From: Clostridium_AW malenominatum
Lineage (GTDB): Bacteria > Bacillota > Clostridia > Clostridiales > Clostridiaceae
Length of the DNA stretch: 64,000 bases
NCBI RefSeq assembly: GCF_039521365.1
Contig: NZ_BAAACF010000003.1
Location: 186,001-250,000, forward strand
Reading direction: 5' to 3'
Under the pieces are notes generated by a model, which saw only the letters and a program-made list of their open reading frames with translations, did not search any database and was not told the DNA's origin. The position numbers and the translations under genes were made by a program. Shown piece by piece: positions 31,826 to 40,377 of the stretch; position 1 is the first letter of the stretch, and each line of letters starts with the position of its first letter.

Positions 31826-33535
31826 TTAAATCTTAAACTTTTGTACCATTTCACTTAATTTTTCAGCCATCTCAGCCTGAGCGTGTGCCGTATTAGAAAT
31901 CTGAGCCATACCTACTGCAGCTTCATTTACCCTGACTTTTATATTATCTGAGTTTTCACTTGCCCCTTGAGTCTCATGAGCAATATCTTGTATGGCAGCA
32001 CTTATCTGTTCCATAGTTGCTGTTATTTCTTCTGACATAGAAGCTATACCTTCAGACATATTAGTAATAAACTCTGCATCATTATAATAGTCACTTCCAA
32101 TTTCCACAAATTCATTAAGCTGTGGTTTAACATGTCCGTCTATGAATTTCAGTACCTCATTACTATTTTCTTTGAGTTCTAAAAAAGCTTCTCTAACATC
32201 TGTTATTGTTTCTTGTATTTTTACTACAGCGCCTGAAGATTGTTCCGCCAGTTTTCTTACTTCCTCAGCTACTACAGCAAAGCCTCTTCCTTGTTCCCCT
32301 GCTCTGGCTGCTTCTATGGCTGCATTAAGTGCAAGAAGGTTTGTTTGCTCTGATATACTGGAAATAGTATCTGCCATAACTTTTATATTTTCTACTACTT
32401 CTGCCTTTTTAAGTGCTTTAAGTATATTTTCTTCTTTTTCTAGATAAATCTTATTGGTATTATCAAAAGCAATTTGGCTCTTACTCTTAACTTCAACAGC
32501 TCTGCTTTTTATAATCTCTGACTTTTCACTTCCTTCTAGAGCTTGCTCCGAAAGAGTCTGCATACTTGAATCTACTTCCTCAGCTGATGCTGATACTTCC
32601 TGAAGTCCTGAACTTGCATCATGTGCCCCTATCACTATTTCTTCTGTAGCACTATTTATATCTTCAAGTTTTAACGTCATTTCTTCTACTGTTGCAGATA
32701 GTTCTTCACTGCCTGCACTCAAATCCTGCACAGAAACTAGTACCTCTTTTATAAGTTCACCTACCATACTTTGTGCTTCGTTAAGAGCAGCAGCTGTTTC
32801 TCCGAATTCGTCTTTTCTAGTCACATTGATGGCTTTAGAGAAATCAGAATTCCTCATTCTCTCTGCAAATTCTTTTAGTAAAATTAGAGGATTTACTATA
32901 CTTTTTGAAATTATTGTAGCTATTACAATGGCAGATAACATAGATATAATTACTACTGACACAAAAACTATTATCACATTTCTATAATTCCTATCATTCT
33001 CTACTTTAGTTTTCTCTGCATTTTCTACACTATAATCTGATAAATCTCTTAAATTTTTTTGATATTCTTCAGATATACCCCTAATAGATTCCATTTTATC
33101 TATAGCTTCCTTCTGCTTATTTTCTAAAGCAAGTTTAATCACTTCATTTCTTTCTTCTCTATACTTAGCTAAATTCTTTTCAAATACTCCCATTAAATCT
33201 TTTTGAAACTGATCCATATACGTATTCTTGTACTTAGTAAAATTTTCATCTGCTATCTTCATTCTTTCTTCTATATCTTTTATCTTTTCATTTTGCTTGT
33301 CTTTCTCCCCCGCATGAAGTATTAAATAATAAATATTTCCTTCAATTGCTCTTGCCTGATTTCTATTTTCAATTAGATATTGCATTGGAAGTAAATTGTT
33401 ATCATGCATATTTGTCATATCTTTATTAGATTTAGAAAGACCACTATATCCTACTATTGAAATAATTCCTATTAATATGATCATACTTATGGACAAAATA
33501 AATATTTTTGTCCTTACTTTTAAATTTTTAAACAC
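31826..33535 (-). CDS. Methyl-accepting chemotaxis protein with four-helix-bundle sensor
   Basis: The 569-residue receptor has a first membrane helix (about residues 10-30) and a helical extracellular region of about 155 residues opening with SGLSKSNKDMTNMHDNNLLPMQ, typical of the 4HB_MCP family. A second membrane helix (about 187-210), a HAMP domain and the cytoplasmic coiled coil follow. The signalling tip reads SISEQTNLLALNAAIEAARAGEQG. The 4HB type often senses amino acids or small aromatics; the ligand here is unknown. It is one of three chemoreceptors in the window and has no chemotaxis genes beside it. Confidence 0.9.
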   Translation of the reverse strand: MFKNLKVRTKIFILSISMIILIGIISIVGYSGLSKSNKDMTNMHDNNLLPMQYLIENRNQARAIEGNIYYLILHAGEKDKQNEKIKDIEERMKIADENFTKYKNTYMDQFQKDLMGVFEKNLAKYREERNEVIKLALENKQKEAIDKMESIRGISEEYQKNLRDLSDYSVENAEKTKVENDRNYRNVIIVFVSVVIISMLSAIVIATIISKSIVNPLILLKEFAERMRNSDFSKAINVTRKDEFGETAAALNEAQSMVGELIKEVLVSVQDLSAGSEELSATVEEMTLKLEDINSATEEIVIGAHDASSGLQEVSASAEEVDSSMQTLSEQALEGSEKSEIIKSRAVEVKSKSQIAFDNTNKIYLEKEENILKALKKAEVVENIKVMADTISSISEQTNLLALNAAIEAARAGEQGRGFAVVAEEVRKLAEQSSGAVVKIQETITDVREAFLELKENSNEVLKFIDGHVKPQLNEFVEIGSDYYNDAEFITNMSEGIASMSEEITATMEQISAAIQDIAHETQGASENSDNIKVRVNEAAVGMAQISNTAHAQAEMAEKLSEMVQKFKI

Positions 33536-33596
33536 TGTTTATATCCCCCTTTGTATATATTTTGAAGTCTAATTAAATTTTACATAAACAACCACA

Positions 33597-33690
33597 ATTC
33601 ATCAACAAACATGGATTTTTGTCCTGGTTTATTCTCCGACAAATGCGATAAAATAATGTTTTTGATGAATTATAAATTTTTATGTATAAT
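33597..33690 (+). promoter_or_regulatory. Promoter and upstream inverted repeat of the HTH gene
   Basis: TTGATG (33662-33667) and TATAAT (33685-33690) are 17 bases apart and form a good promoter. An inverted repeat with ATTCATCA ... TGATGAAT outer arms (33597-33604 and 33663-33670, extended imperfectly inward) overlaps the -35 box and could be a regulator site. Confidence 0.55.
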
Positions 33691-33753
33691 CATCTTAATA
33701 TCAATACTATTTTAAAAATATTTCGACATTTACATGCAGCAGGAGGAGTATAT

Positions 33754-35397
33754 ATGAATAACAAAAAGAGTTTTGGAGAGCATTTAGGTGAGTTACTTAA
33801 AATTTTCAATTTAAAAGGGAGTACACTTTCTAAAGGAATAAACGTAGATTCTTCACTTGTATACAAATGGTTACGTAATGAAAGAGTCCCGTCATACCAT
33901 TCCCCTTATATTGAACTAATAACAAATTATTTAGTTAACAATATAAAAAGCTCGTTCCAAAAAATGATAGTAATAGAAGCTTTAAAAAAATGGTCTTTAG
34001 ACGAATTAGATATGGTATATATTAACATGGAAGAAATGATTAGTAAAAACCTTATTGAAGCACAGGGATATTCTATTGAGCTTTTATCAAATAGAAGCAA
34101 AGATGAAAAACAAATTAAAAAAAACACCAAGATCTCTCCTAATATTGAAAATGATGATATACCAAAGTTACACATTAAAGAAAATCTTTTTTCTGGTACT
34201 GATTCTGTTAATATCGTAAAAGGTCACAAGGAAATTTTATTTACAGCCTTACATATCTTAGAGAACCTTCCAGATAATCCCTCACCTATGAATGATACAA
34301 TATTTATTACATTTAATAGTGCTATGGAACTTATTTTAAATTATAAAGATTTCAATACTAAGTGGCAACGCGCCCTTTATAATGTATTAAATAATGGATG
34401 GAAAGTAATATATTTAGTAAAACTTATTGATAATGCAAAAAGAACACTTAAACTCATCCATGATATGCAATTCGCACTTGCTACAGGAAGATATCTTATT
34501 TACTATTACGAAAACAACTCTAATATATCTGCACTTTCCGAATTAATTATTGTTCCAAAAATATGTGCCTTGCACTGTTTTTCATCACAGCTAAAGACCC
34601 AAGTTGATAGTGCATTTTTTTTTAATTCACCTATGAGTATAGAAATTTTATTAAATCATTTTTCTATGGTTTTTTCTTCAGCTAAACCTTTGTTACAACC
34701 ATGCTCTTCTCAAAAATCATTAGAATTTCAGTGTATGCTCGCCGAATTGGAAGAAAGCCTTGGTGATAGATATGTTTTTAAAGACAATATAAACTTAAGT
34801 ACTTTTCCAATTGATTTATATGAAAAATATTTAAAATTAAATGAGCAGTGTGAAAATAAAATCTTTAAACTTTTATCTTTACACAGACGCCGACTTAATG
34901 CATTTCATTCACAAATAAAATATTATAACTTTAAAGAAATTTGGGTTAAGGAATCTATAGAAAAGTTGGTAAGTGAACATAAGTATTCATTTAGTCAATG
35001 GGATTTCTTGGGAGATAATATTATGGATATTAATGATATTATATATCATCTTGAAACCGTAATTGATATGCTAAAAAAATACGAAAATTATCAAATTGCA
35101 ATTATAAGTAAAAGTCATTATGAAAATATATCAAAAATATGTTGGATGGTAAAAGAAAATAGTAATGTATTCATTGAAAGATTAAATTGTAATATCGAGA
35201 ATCCAAATGCCTTTTACGACTTCAATCTTGAAACAACCCTATTGGTTTCAGAAAAAGAAGTAGTAACAACTTTTCAGAATTACTTTCTACTAATTTGGAA
35301 TAATATAAATTATATAAACAAAGACAAAGCAGAAATAATAAAATGGCTTCAAAATCAAATAGCTTTACTCAAAGACAAAGACAAGGATTATAAGTAA
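33754..35397 (+). CDS. Large orphan protein with N-terminal HTH domain
   Basis: The 547-residue product begins with a helix-turn-helix-like domain of about 60 residues: FGEHLGELLKIFNLKGSTLSKG followed by DSSLVYKWLRNERVPS, an XRE-style pattern. A long soluble part follows. Residues near 150-330 contain LILNYKDFNTKWQRALYNVL and NNGWKVIYLVKLIDN, suggesting an alpha/beta sensor domain. No membrane segment, kinase or receiver motif is visible. GGAGGAG precedes the ATG at 33754; the frame is open 24 codons further up without a ribosome binding site. It is probably a DNA-binding regulator of an unknown signal. I do not recognise a named family. Confidence 0.6.
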   Translation: MNNKKSFGEHLGELLKIFNLKGSTLSKGINVDSSLVYKWLRNERVPSYHSPYIELITNYLVNNIKSSFQKMIVIEALKKWSLDELDMVYINMEEMISKNLIEAQGYSIELLSNRSKDEKQIKKNTKISPNIENDDIPKLHIKENLFSGTDSVNIVKGHKEILFTALHILENLPDNPSPMNDTIFITFNSAMELILNYKDFNTKWQRALYNVLNNGWKVIYLVKLIDNAKRTLKLIHDMQFALATGRYLIYYYENNSNISALSELIIVPKICALHCFSSQLKTQVDSAFFFNSPMSIEILLNHFSMVFSSAKPLLQPCSSQKSLEFQCMLAELEESLGDRYVFKDNINLSTFPIDLYEKYLKLNEQCENKIFKLLSLHRRRLNAFHSQIKYYNFKEIWVKESIEKLVSEHKYSFSQWDFLGDNIMDINDIIYHLETVIDMLKKYENYQIAIISKSHYENISKICWMVKENSNVFIERLNCNIENPNAFYDFNLETTLLVSEKEVVTTFQNYFLLIWNNINYINKDKAEIIKWLQNQIALLKDKDKDYK

Positions 35398-35441
35398 TAT
35401 GATTTCAATTTCAGTAAAATATTTATAAACTTTTAAGTTTT

Positions 35442-35470
35442 TTGTTAATTTTTCTTTATTGTGGTATACT
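35442..35470 (+). promoter_or_regulatory. Promoter of the cold-shock gene
   Basis: TTGTTA and TATACT are separated by 17 bases, giving a 5' untranslated leader of about 50 bases before the csp start codon. Confidence 0.6.
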
Positions 35471-35527
35471 AATATTACAAAAGAAAAAAACACTATTATA
35501 AAGTGTTTATATTTAGGAGGTCAATCA

Positions 35528-35731
35528 ATGAAAACTGGAACAGTAAAATGGTTTAATTCAGAAAAGGGCTTTGGATTTATTGAAGTTGAAGGTGAAGATG
35601 ATGTTTTTGTTCACTTCACAGCAATAGAAGGTAATGAAGGAAGAAAAAACCTTGAAGAAGGTCAAAAGGTAGAATTTGAGGTGGAGCAGGGCGCTAGAGG
35701 TCCTCAAGCTTCAAAAGTAACAAAATTATAA
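35528..35731 (+). CDS. csp: Cold-shock protein, CspA family
   Basis: The 67-residue product is a single OB-fold cold-shock domain with TVKWFNSEKGFGFIEVEG (RNP1 type) and DVFVHFTAIEG (RNP2 type). Csp proteins bind single-stranded RNA and DNA and melt RNA structure, acting as RNA chaperones in the cytosol. The ATG at 35528 follows AGGAGGTCAATC. A longer open frame to 35459 covers the promoter and is not used. A terminator at 35749-35776 separates it from the next gene. Whether it is cold-induced or constitutive cannot be told; the leader is short compared with cspA thermosensors. Confidence 0.95.
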   Translation: MKTGTVKWFNSEKGFGFIEVEGEDDVFVHFTAIEGNEGRKNLEEGQKVEFEVEQGARGPQASKVTKL

Positions 35732-35748
35732 TACAGACATCTAAAGTG

Positions 35749-35776
35749 AAATACCACCTTTCTATAGGTGGTATTT
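35749..35776 (+). terminator. Terminator after csp
   Basis: AAATACCACC pairs perfectly with GGTGGTATTT around an 8-base loop, followed by ATATTAG; the T run is short. Confidence 0.75.
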
Positions 35777-35816
35777 ATATTAGTCTGATTAAATATGAAT
35801 AAAGGAGAACAGTGTT

Positions 35817-36341
35817 GTGAGAAAAAACTATAAAATGAAAAAAACCATATCTATGAAACGTTTTTTATCAGAGTTTGGACAGGACTTTTCTGATAATGTA
35901 AAAAATAGGTTGTTAGATTTAGAAATAAGAAGTGTTTTAACTAGAGATGATAACAGCAATATACTAGACATAAAGCATGTAGAACATACCAAATATCCTT
36001 GCCCTTCAACTTTAGAAGGTGCAACTAAAAAATCAGAAAAAGAATATGCTTACGGACAACTAGTAGTAGTTGATGGAAGTTTATATTTTACAGATAAATG
36101 TTTTGAGAATGAAGAGGTAATGCAATCTCCAATTGTAGATTCTATTTATAATTCTTTAAATAGTGAAGATACCCTTTTAGAGGGAGATATTACTGGAAAA
36201 AAAGTTGATGATAGTAATATTGATTATATTATAGATACCCTATTAAAAGCATGTCCCCAAGTTTCTAAGGAATACATGGAAATCATGAAGGATATACTTT
36301 TTGGTGAAGAAATTAAATCACCCCATAAAAGCATTTCTTAA
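35817..36341 (+). CDS. Hypothetical protein of 174 residues
   Basis: The product is soluble and charged with no signal peptide or membrane helix. A basic N-terminus (about residues 1-15) is followed by an acidic body; landmarks are KYPCPSTLEGATKK and YAYGQLVVVDGSLYFTDKC. I do not recognise a domain. The GTG at 35817 lies 9 bases after GGAG and is the best start; an internal ATG at codon 7 is possible. It follows csp, separated by that gene's terminator, so it may depend on read-through or on a promoter I cannot see. The function is unknown. Confidence 0.55.
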   Translation: MRKNYKMKKTISMKRFLSEFGQDFSDNVKNRLLDLEIRSVLTRDDNSNILDIKHVEHTKYPCPSTLEGATKKSEKEYAYGQLVVVDGSLYFTDKCFENEEVMQSPIVDSIYNSLNSEDTLLEGDITGKKVDDSNIDYIIDTLLKACPQVSKEYMEIMKDILFGEEIKSPHKSIS

Positions 36342-36358
36342 TAATAGATTCTTCATGC

Positions 36359-36393
36359 AAAAACCTTATGCAACAACGTGCATAAGGTTTTTT
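36359..36393. terminator. Terminator between the hypothetical gene and hydG
   Basis: AAAAACCTTATGC pairs with GCATAAGGTTTTT around an 8-base loop and continues in T's on the plus strand, with A's at the other end for the minus strand. Confidence 0.88.
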
Positions 36394-36395
36394 GA

Positions 36396-37772
36396 TTATA
36401 AGTATAAATCTCTCTCTCCATTTTTAAGTTTTTCAATGTTTTTAATGGTTAAAGTCTTTATATCTTCTCTTTGTATCTTTTCTATTTCATTATATATAAG
36501 TTTTTCTGCCTTTTCGTAAAGTTCCTTATCTCCATAATCTAATACGAATTCCATTAAAGTCATTAATCCATTTGGAGTGCATACATTATGAATTTGTCCT
36601 GACTTTGCTAATTGCATAAACCTATCTCCAGTTCTTCCTTGTCTATAACAAGCTGTACAATAGGAAGGAATACATCCATCTTCTATAAGCTCCTTTATAA
36701 TTTGCAATGGGCTTCTATGATCTTCCATTTGAAACTGACTTACACTTCTTCCGTTTTCACCTTCCTTGTACCCTCCAACTCCTGTACAAGAGCCTGCACT
36801 TACTTGGGATACTCCATACTTCAAAGCCTCTGTTCTCATTTCTGCACTTTCACGAGTGGATAATATTATTCCTGTAAATGGCACTGCAATTCTAATTATA
36901 GCAACAATTTTTTTAAACATTTCATCATCAATAATATGAGGGAACATAGTTAAGTCCATGCCCTCAGCCTTTTTAAGTCTTGGAACAGATATGGTATGAA
37001 AACCTACCCCTAAATCTTTTTCTAGTTGCTCATTATGAAGCATTAAGGCTAGTACTTCAAATTTAGCATCATATAGTCCAAATAAAACTCCAGCTCCTAC
37101 ATCATCTACGCCACCTTCCATAGCTCTATGAAAGGCAGTTAAATGATAGTCGTAATTTCCCTTTAATGATTTAGGATGCATCTTTTCATAAGTAGGTTTA
37201 TGATAAGTTTCCTGAAATAATATATAGGTTCCTATGCCCTTTTCTTTTAACTTTCTATAATTCTCCACAGTGGTGGCAGCAATATTTACATTTACCCTTC
37301 TAATAGCTCCATTTTCATTTTTTGTTGTATAAATTGCATCTAAGGCTTCAATTATATAATCTATAGGGCAATTTAAAGGATCTTCTCCAGCCTCTAGTGC
37401 AAGCCTTTTATGTCCCATCTTTTCTAGTATTTTTACTTCCTCTTGTATTTCTTCACGAGTAAGTTTTCTTCTTCCAAAATCATTACATCTTTGATATCCA
37501 CAATAGACACAGTTGTTTACACAATAATCCGATACATAAAGAGGGGCAAATACTACTACTCTATTTCCATAAATATCTTTTTTAATATCTCCAGCAATTT
37601 TAAAAAGTTCCCTTAACTGTCCCTCATCTTCTGTTTGCAGAAGCAATGCTATATCCTTATGTTCTAATCCTTTTTTAAGCTTAGCTTTGTCCAAAACTCT
37701 TTGTATATCTTCTCTCGTTGCATCCTTACTTTCTTTTAATAAACCTTCTATATATTCATGATCAATAAACAT
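36396..37772 (-). CDS. hydG: [FeFe]-hydrogenase maturase HydG (radical SAM tyrosine lyase)
   Basis: HydG cleaves tyrosine to give the CO and cyanide ligands of the H-cluster. In its 458 residues the radical SAM motif is Cys84, Cys88 and Cys91 in CVNNCVYCGYQ. The C-terminal auxiliary cluster has CTACYRQGRTGD and a later cysteine in HNVCTPNG. This second cluster separates HydG from ThiH, the tyrosine lyase of thiamine synthesis, which looks similar elsewhere. The ATG at 37772 follows directly on the hydE stop codon, with AGGAGAAAATAA before it. It is the last gene of hydF-hydE-hydG, matching the catalytic operon at 26-31 kb. Confidence 0.95.
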   Translation of the reverse strand: MFIDHEYIEGLLKESKDATREDIQRVLDKAKLKKGLEHKDIALLLQTEDEGQLRELFKIAGDIKKDIYGNRVVVFAPLYVSDYCVNNCVYCGYQRCNDFGRRKLTREEIQEEVKILEKMGHKRLALEAGEDPLNCPIDYIIEALDAIYTTKNENGAIRRVNVNIAATTVENYRKLKEKGIGTYILFQETYHKPTYEKMHPKSLKGNYDYHLTAFHRAMEGGVDDVGAGVLFGLYDAKFEVLALMLHNEQLEKDLGVGFHTISVPRLKKAEGMDLTMFPHIIDDEMFKKIVAIIRIAVPFTGIILSTRESAEMRTEALKYGVSQVSAGSCTGVGGYKEGENGRSVSQFQMEDHRSPLQIIKELIEDGCIPSYCTACYRQGRTGDRFMQLAKSGQIHNVCTPNGLMTLMEFVLDYGDKELYEKAEKLIYNEIEKIQREDIKTLTIKNIEKLKNGERDLYL

Positions 37773-38822
37773 TTATTTTCTCCTCCACTCTAAATTATCT
37801 CCTCTTGAAAGCTCTACTTCAAAGCCAGCATTATTAATTCTTCCTTCAATACATTTTCTACACTCAGCCGCTTCGTCACCAGTACATATTTTGTTATCAT
37901 ATAGTGAATACTTCTCTCTTACATTTGTAGGTGATAAATTAGGCATAACCACATTACCACCAGCCCTTAACCCCTTTTCCCTGCCTAAAGGATTAATTGT
38001 TCCAAGAGCAGTGGTTGCTGGAATTAAAGCTTTAGGAAGTAACAACCTAGTTAAAGCTATCATAAGTATAGTAGCCTCCAAGGTTCCTCCAGTTTCATCC
38101 TTAAACTTTGTATCCTTTTGCGGTATAAAAGGACCTATTCCCACCATATGAGGGTCTAATTTTTTCAGGAATAATAAATCCTTAGCAAGATTTTCTACGG
38201 TTTGATATGGGGAGCCAACCATAAACCCTGCTCCTACTTGAAATCCAATTTCTTTTAAATTATATAAGCATTCTTCTCTTTCAGAAAAACTTAGCTCTTT
38301 AGGGTGAAGTTTGCTATAGTGAATTTCATCTGCGGTTTCATGCCTAAGTAAATATCTATCTGCTCCTGCTTCAAAATACTTTTTATAGGATTCATAAGAC
38401 TTCTCTCCTATGGATAAGGTTATAGCACAGTGTGGATATTTTTCTTTTATGGCTTTTATTATTTCTACAATTTTGTCATCTGTGTAGTAACCATCTTCTC
38501 CTCCCTGGAGCACAAAGGTTTTATATCCTAGGTTATACCCTATTTCACAACAATTCAGTATTTCTTCTAGGGATAATCTGTATCTTTCTACATTCTTATT
38601 ACTTCTTCTTATTCCACAGTAATAACAATCATTTTTACAATAATTTGTAAACTCTATAAGTCCTCTCATAAAAACCTTATTTGAATAATACCTATGTCTA
38701 GTTTCGTTAGCTTTTTCTATTAAGTATTTTTTTTCTTCTTCATCTATATTTTTTATTAAATACCTTAACTCCTCTTCCGTTAAGGTATTGTTTTTATAAA
38801 GCTTATCTATTAACTCTCTCAC
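37773..38822 (-). CDS. hydE: [FeFe]-hydrogenase maturase HydE (radical SAM)
   Basis: HydE helps build the dithiomethylamine-bridged di-iron precursor of the H-cluster. The 349-residue length is typical. The radical SAM cysteines are Cys62, Cys66 and Cys69 in CKNDCYYCGIRR. HydE resembles BioB, PylB and HmdB, but its place between hydF and hydG settles the call. The start is a GTG at 38822, 7 bases after GGAG. It begins 1 base after the hydF stop and ends where hydG begins, so the three maturases are translationally coupled. The C-terminal cysteines CTGDEAAECRKC resemble the second cluster site seen in some HydE proteins. Confidence 0.95.
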   Translation of the reverse strand: MRELIDKLYKNNTLTEEELRYLIKNIDEEEKKYLIEKANETRHRYYSNKVFMRGLIEFTNYCKNDCYYCGIRRSNKNVERYRLSLEEILNCCEIGYNLGYKTFVLQGGEDGYYTDDKIVEIIKAIKEKYPHCAITLSIGEKSYESYKKYFEAGADRYLLRHETADEIHYSKLHPKELSFSEREECLYNLKEIGFQVGAGFMVGSPYQTVENLAKDLLFLKKLDPHMVGIGPFIPQKDTKFKDETGGTLEATILMIALTRLLLPKALIPATTALGTINPLGREKGLRAGGNVVMPNLSPTNVREKYSLYDNKICTGDEAAECRKCIEGRINNAGFEVELSRGDNLEWRRK

Positions 38823-38823
38823 T

Positions 38824-40053
38824 TTAATTCTCCTCTTTTAAAATACTTAAGACCTCTGGAAAAGGCTTAAGAGCCCTTGGAAGTATTCCCATTACATAAG
38901 CAATTAGTACTCCATAATTTACAATAGGCGTTTCAAACTTCTTTGCTTCCTCTATTCTGCTAATCATACCAGCTCTATTTATCATACAAGCGCCACAATG
39001 AACTATGAGAGCATATTCTTTAACTTTATCTGTAAAAGTTCCCCCTGAAGTAAATTCAAATTGAAGTTCCTTACCTGTTTTCTTTTTCAGCCATTTAGGT
39101 ATTTTTGCTCTTCCAATATCGTCCTCTTGTTTATGATGGGTACACCCTTCTGCTATCAAAATCTTATCTCCATCTTTAAGTCTTTCTATAGCCTTAGCTC
39201 CCCTAATCAACTCTGATAAATCTCCTTTATGCCTTGCAAATAATATGGAAAAGGAAGTCATTAAAATATCTTCTGGGGTATCTTTAGAAACCTTATCAAA
39301 GACTTGAGAGTCCGTAACCACAAGCTTAGGTTTTTTTCCTAAATTTCTTAAAGTTTCTTTTAAATCATTTTCTTTAGTTACTATGGCTATGGCATCTCTA
39401 TCTAAAATGTCCCTTATAGTTTGTTGCTGAGGAAGTATAAGCCTGCCCTTTGGTGCTGATTCATCTATAGGAGTTACCAGTACTATGAAGTCTCCTGGAT
39501 TTATCAAATCTCCAATAATCTTAAATCTTTCCTCATCCTTAGGAATAATTTTAATTAATTCCTTTTTCAGCTCTTCGATGCCTTGATTATTTATAGCTGA
39601 TACTGGAACTATGGGGCATTTTAGCTCATCTTTTATAAATTCTATTTCTTCTTCAAAAGAATTTGTTTTATCTGTTTTATTTAAAGCCATAAGTAGTGGA
39701 ATTTTCTTTTCTCTTATTCTTTTTACAATTTCTCTATCTTCAGAAGTTAATCCAGTTTCTCCGTCAATAACAAATAAAGCTACGTCCGTTTTATCAAGTA
39801 CTTCTAAAGTCTTTTTTATCCTTAGATTCCCTAAATCTCCTTCATCGTCAATACCTGCTGTATCAATGATTACACAAGGCCCTATAGGCAGTATTTCCAT
39901 AGATTTAAATACTGGATCTGTAGTGGTACCTCTTACTTGTGATACTATTGCTATTTCTTGATTTGTAATTGTATTTATAAGGCTAGATTTTCCTGCGTTT
40001 CTCCTGCCAAATAGTGCTATATGAATTCGTGAAGCTCTTGGTGTATTATTCAA
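38824..40053 (-). CDS. hydF: [FeFe]-hydrogenase maturation GTPase and scaffold HydF
   Basis: HydF carries the assembled di-iron centre and delivers it to HydA. Its 409 residues have an N-terminal Era-like GTPase (GRRNAGKSS P-loop, DTAGIDDEG, NKTD), a dimerisation region and a C-terminal [4Fe-4S] domain with EGCTHH and HCGACM. I place the start at the TTG at 40053 because AAGGAGGAG lies 6 bases upstream. An open frame reaches an ATG at 40152 but would add 33 residues with no homology, running through a terminator. It is first in the hydF-hydE-hydG operon. Confidence 0.93.
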   Translation of the reverse strand: MNNTPRASRIHIALFGRRNAGKSSLINTITNQEIAIVSQVRGTTTDPVFKSMEILPIGPCVIIDTAGIDDEGDLGNLRIKKTLEVLDKTDVALFVIDGETGLTSEDREIVKRIREKKIPLLMALNKTDKTNSFEEEIEFIKDELKCPIVPVSAINNQGIEELKKELIKIIPKDEERFKIIGDLINPGDFIVLVTPIDESAPKGRLILPQQQTIRDILDRDAIAIVTKENDLKETLRNLGKKPKLVVTDSQVFDKVSKDTPEDILMTSFSILFARHKGDLSELIRGAKAIERLKDGDKILIAEGCTHHKQEDDIGRAKIPKWLKKKTGKELQFEFTSGGTFTDKVKEYALIVHCGACMINRAGMISRIEEAKKFETPIVNYGVLIAYVMGILPRALKPFPEVLSILKEEN

Positions 40054-40100
40054 AACTTTCTCCTCCTTTAGCATAATCGAAGATTTCTGTGAATCAGCAA

Positions 40101-40131
40101 AAAAATAAAAACTTTTCCCGAAAGAAAAGTT
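40101..40131 (-). terminator. Leader terminator upstream of hydF
   Basis: On the minus strand AACTTTTC pairs with GAAAAGTT around a 6-base loop and runs into TTTTATTTTTTT. It lies about 50 bases before the hydF start, so it would attenuate the maturation operon. Confidence 0.65.
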
Positions 40132-40132
40132 A

Positions 40133-40190
40133 GATAGCAAAAAACACAGCATATGTGTATATCTAATTTCCCTTCAGATTAGAACTATCC
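40133..40190 (-). ncRNA. Possible structured leader RNA before hydF
   Basis: On the minus strand GATAG (40189-40185) can pair with CTATC (40137-40133) and enclose two hairpins: CTAATCTGAAGGGAAATTAG and ACACATATGCTGTGT. The whole sits directly upstream of the terminator at 40101-40131. The layout suggests a three-way-junction sensor, but I cannot match it to a known riboswitch class and the pairings are short. Confidence 0.35.
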
Positions 40191-40377
40191 TTTCTGTTAG
40201 GCAATTATGTTTTAAAATACAGATGAAAAAAGATTCCTCCTAATTCACCTGAAAATATTGCTCTATAATCAAATAATACTTCATAGAAATTAAAAAATCA
40301 ATATATAAAAGTTAATGTTTTAACATTCCTCTTGATGGATATAATACCCTAATGAACTGAAAAGAAAGGATGATTTT
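40191..40377. promoter_or_regulatory. Divergent promoter region between hydF and the glycosylation module
   Basis: This AT-rich stretch must hold both promoters. A small perfect palindrome, AATGTT-TT-AACATT, lies near 40314-40327. I can identify no confident -35/-10 pair. Confidence 0.35.

Noticed and set aside
36396..37772. ThiH (thiamine synthesis) instead of HydG
   Set aside because: The C-terminal CTAC...C cluster site and the position behind hydF and hydE indicate HydG.
40054..40152. N-terminal extension of HydF to an ATG at 40152
   Set aside because: It would translate through the leader terminator, has no ribosome binding site and adds residues unlike HydF; the TTG at 40053 has AAGGAGGAG at ideal spacing.
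40314..40327. AATGTT-TT-AACATT as a Rex site before the glycosylation genes
   Set aside because: It lacks the TTGTTAA half sites and is likely a chance palindrome in AT-rich DNA.
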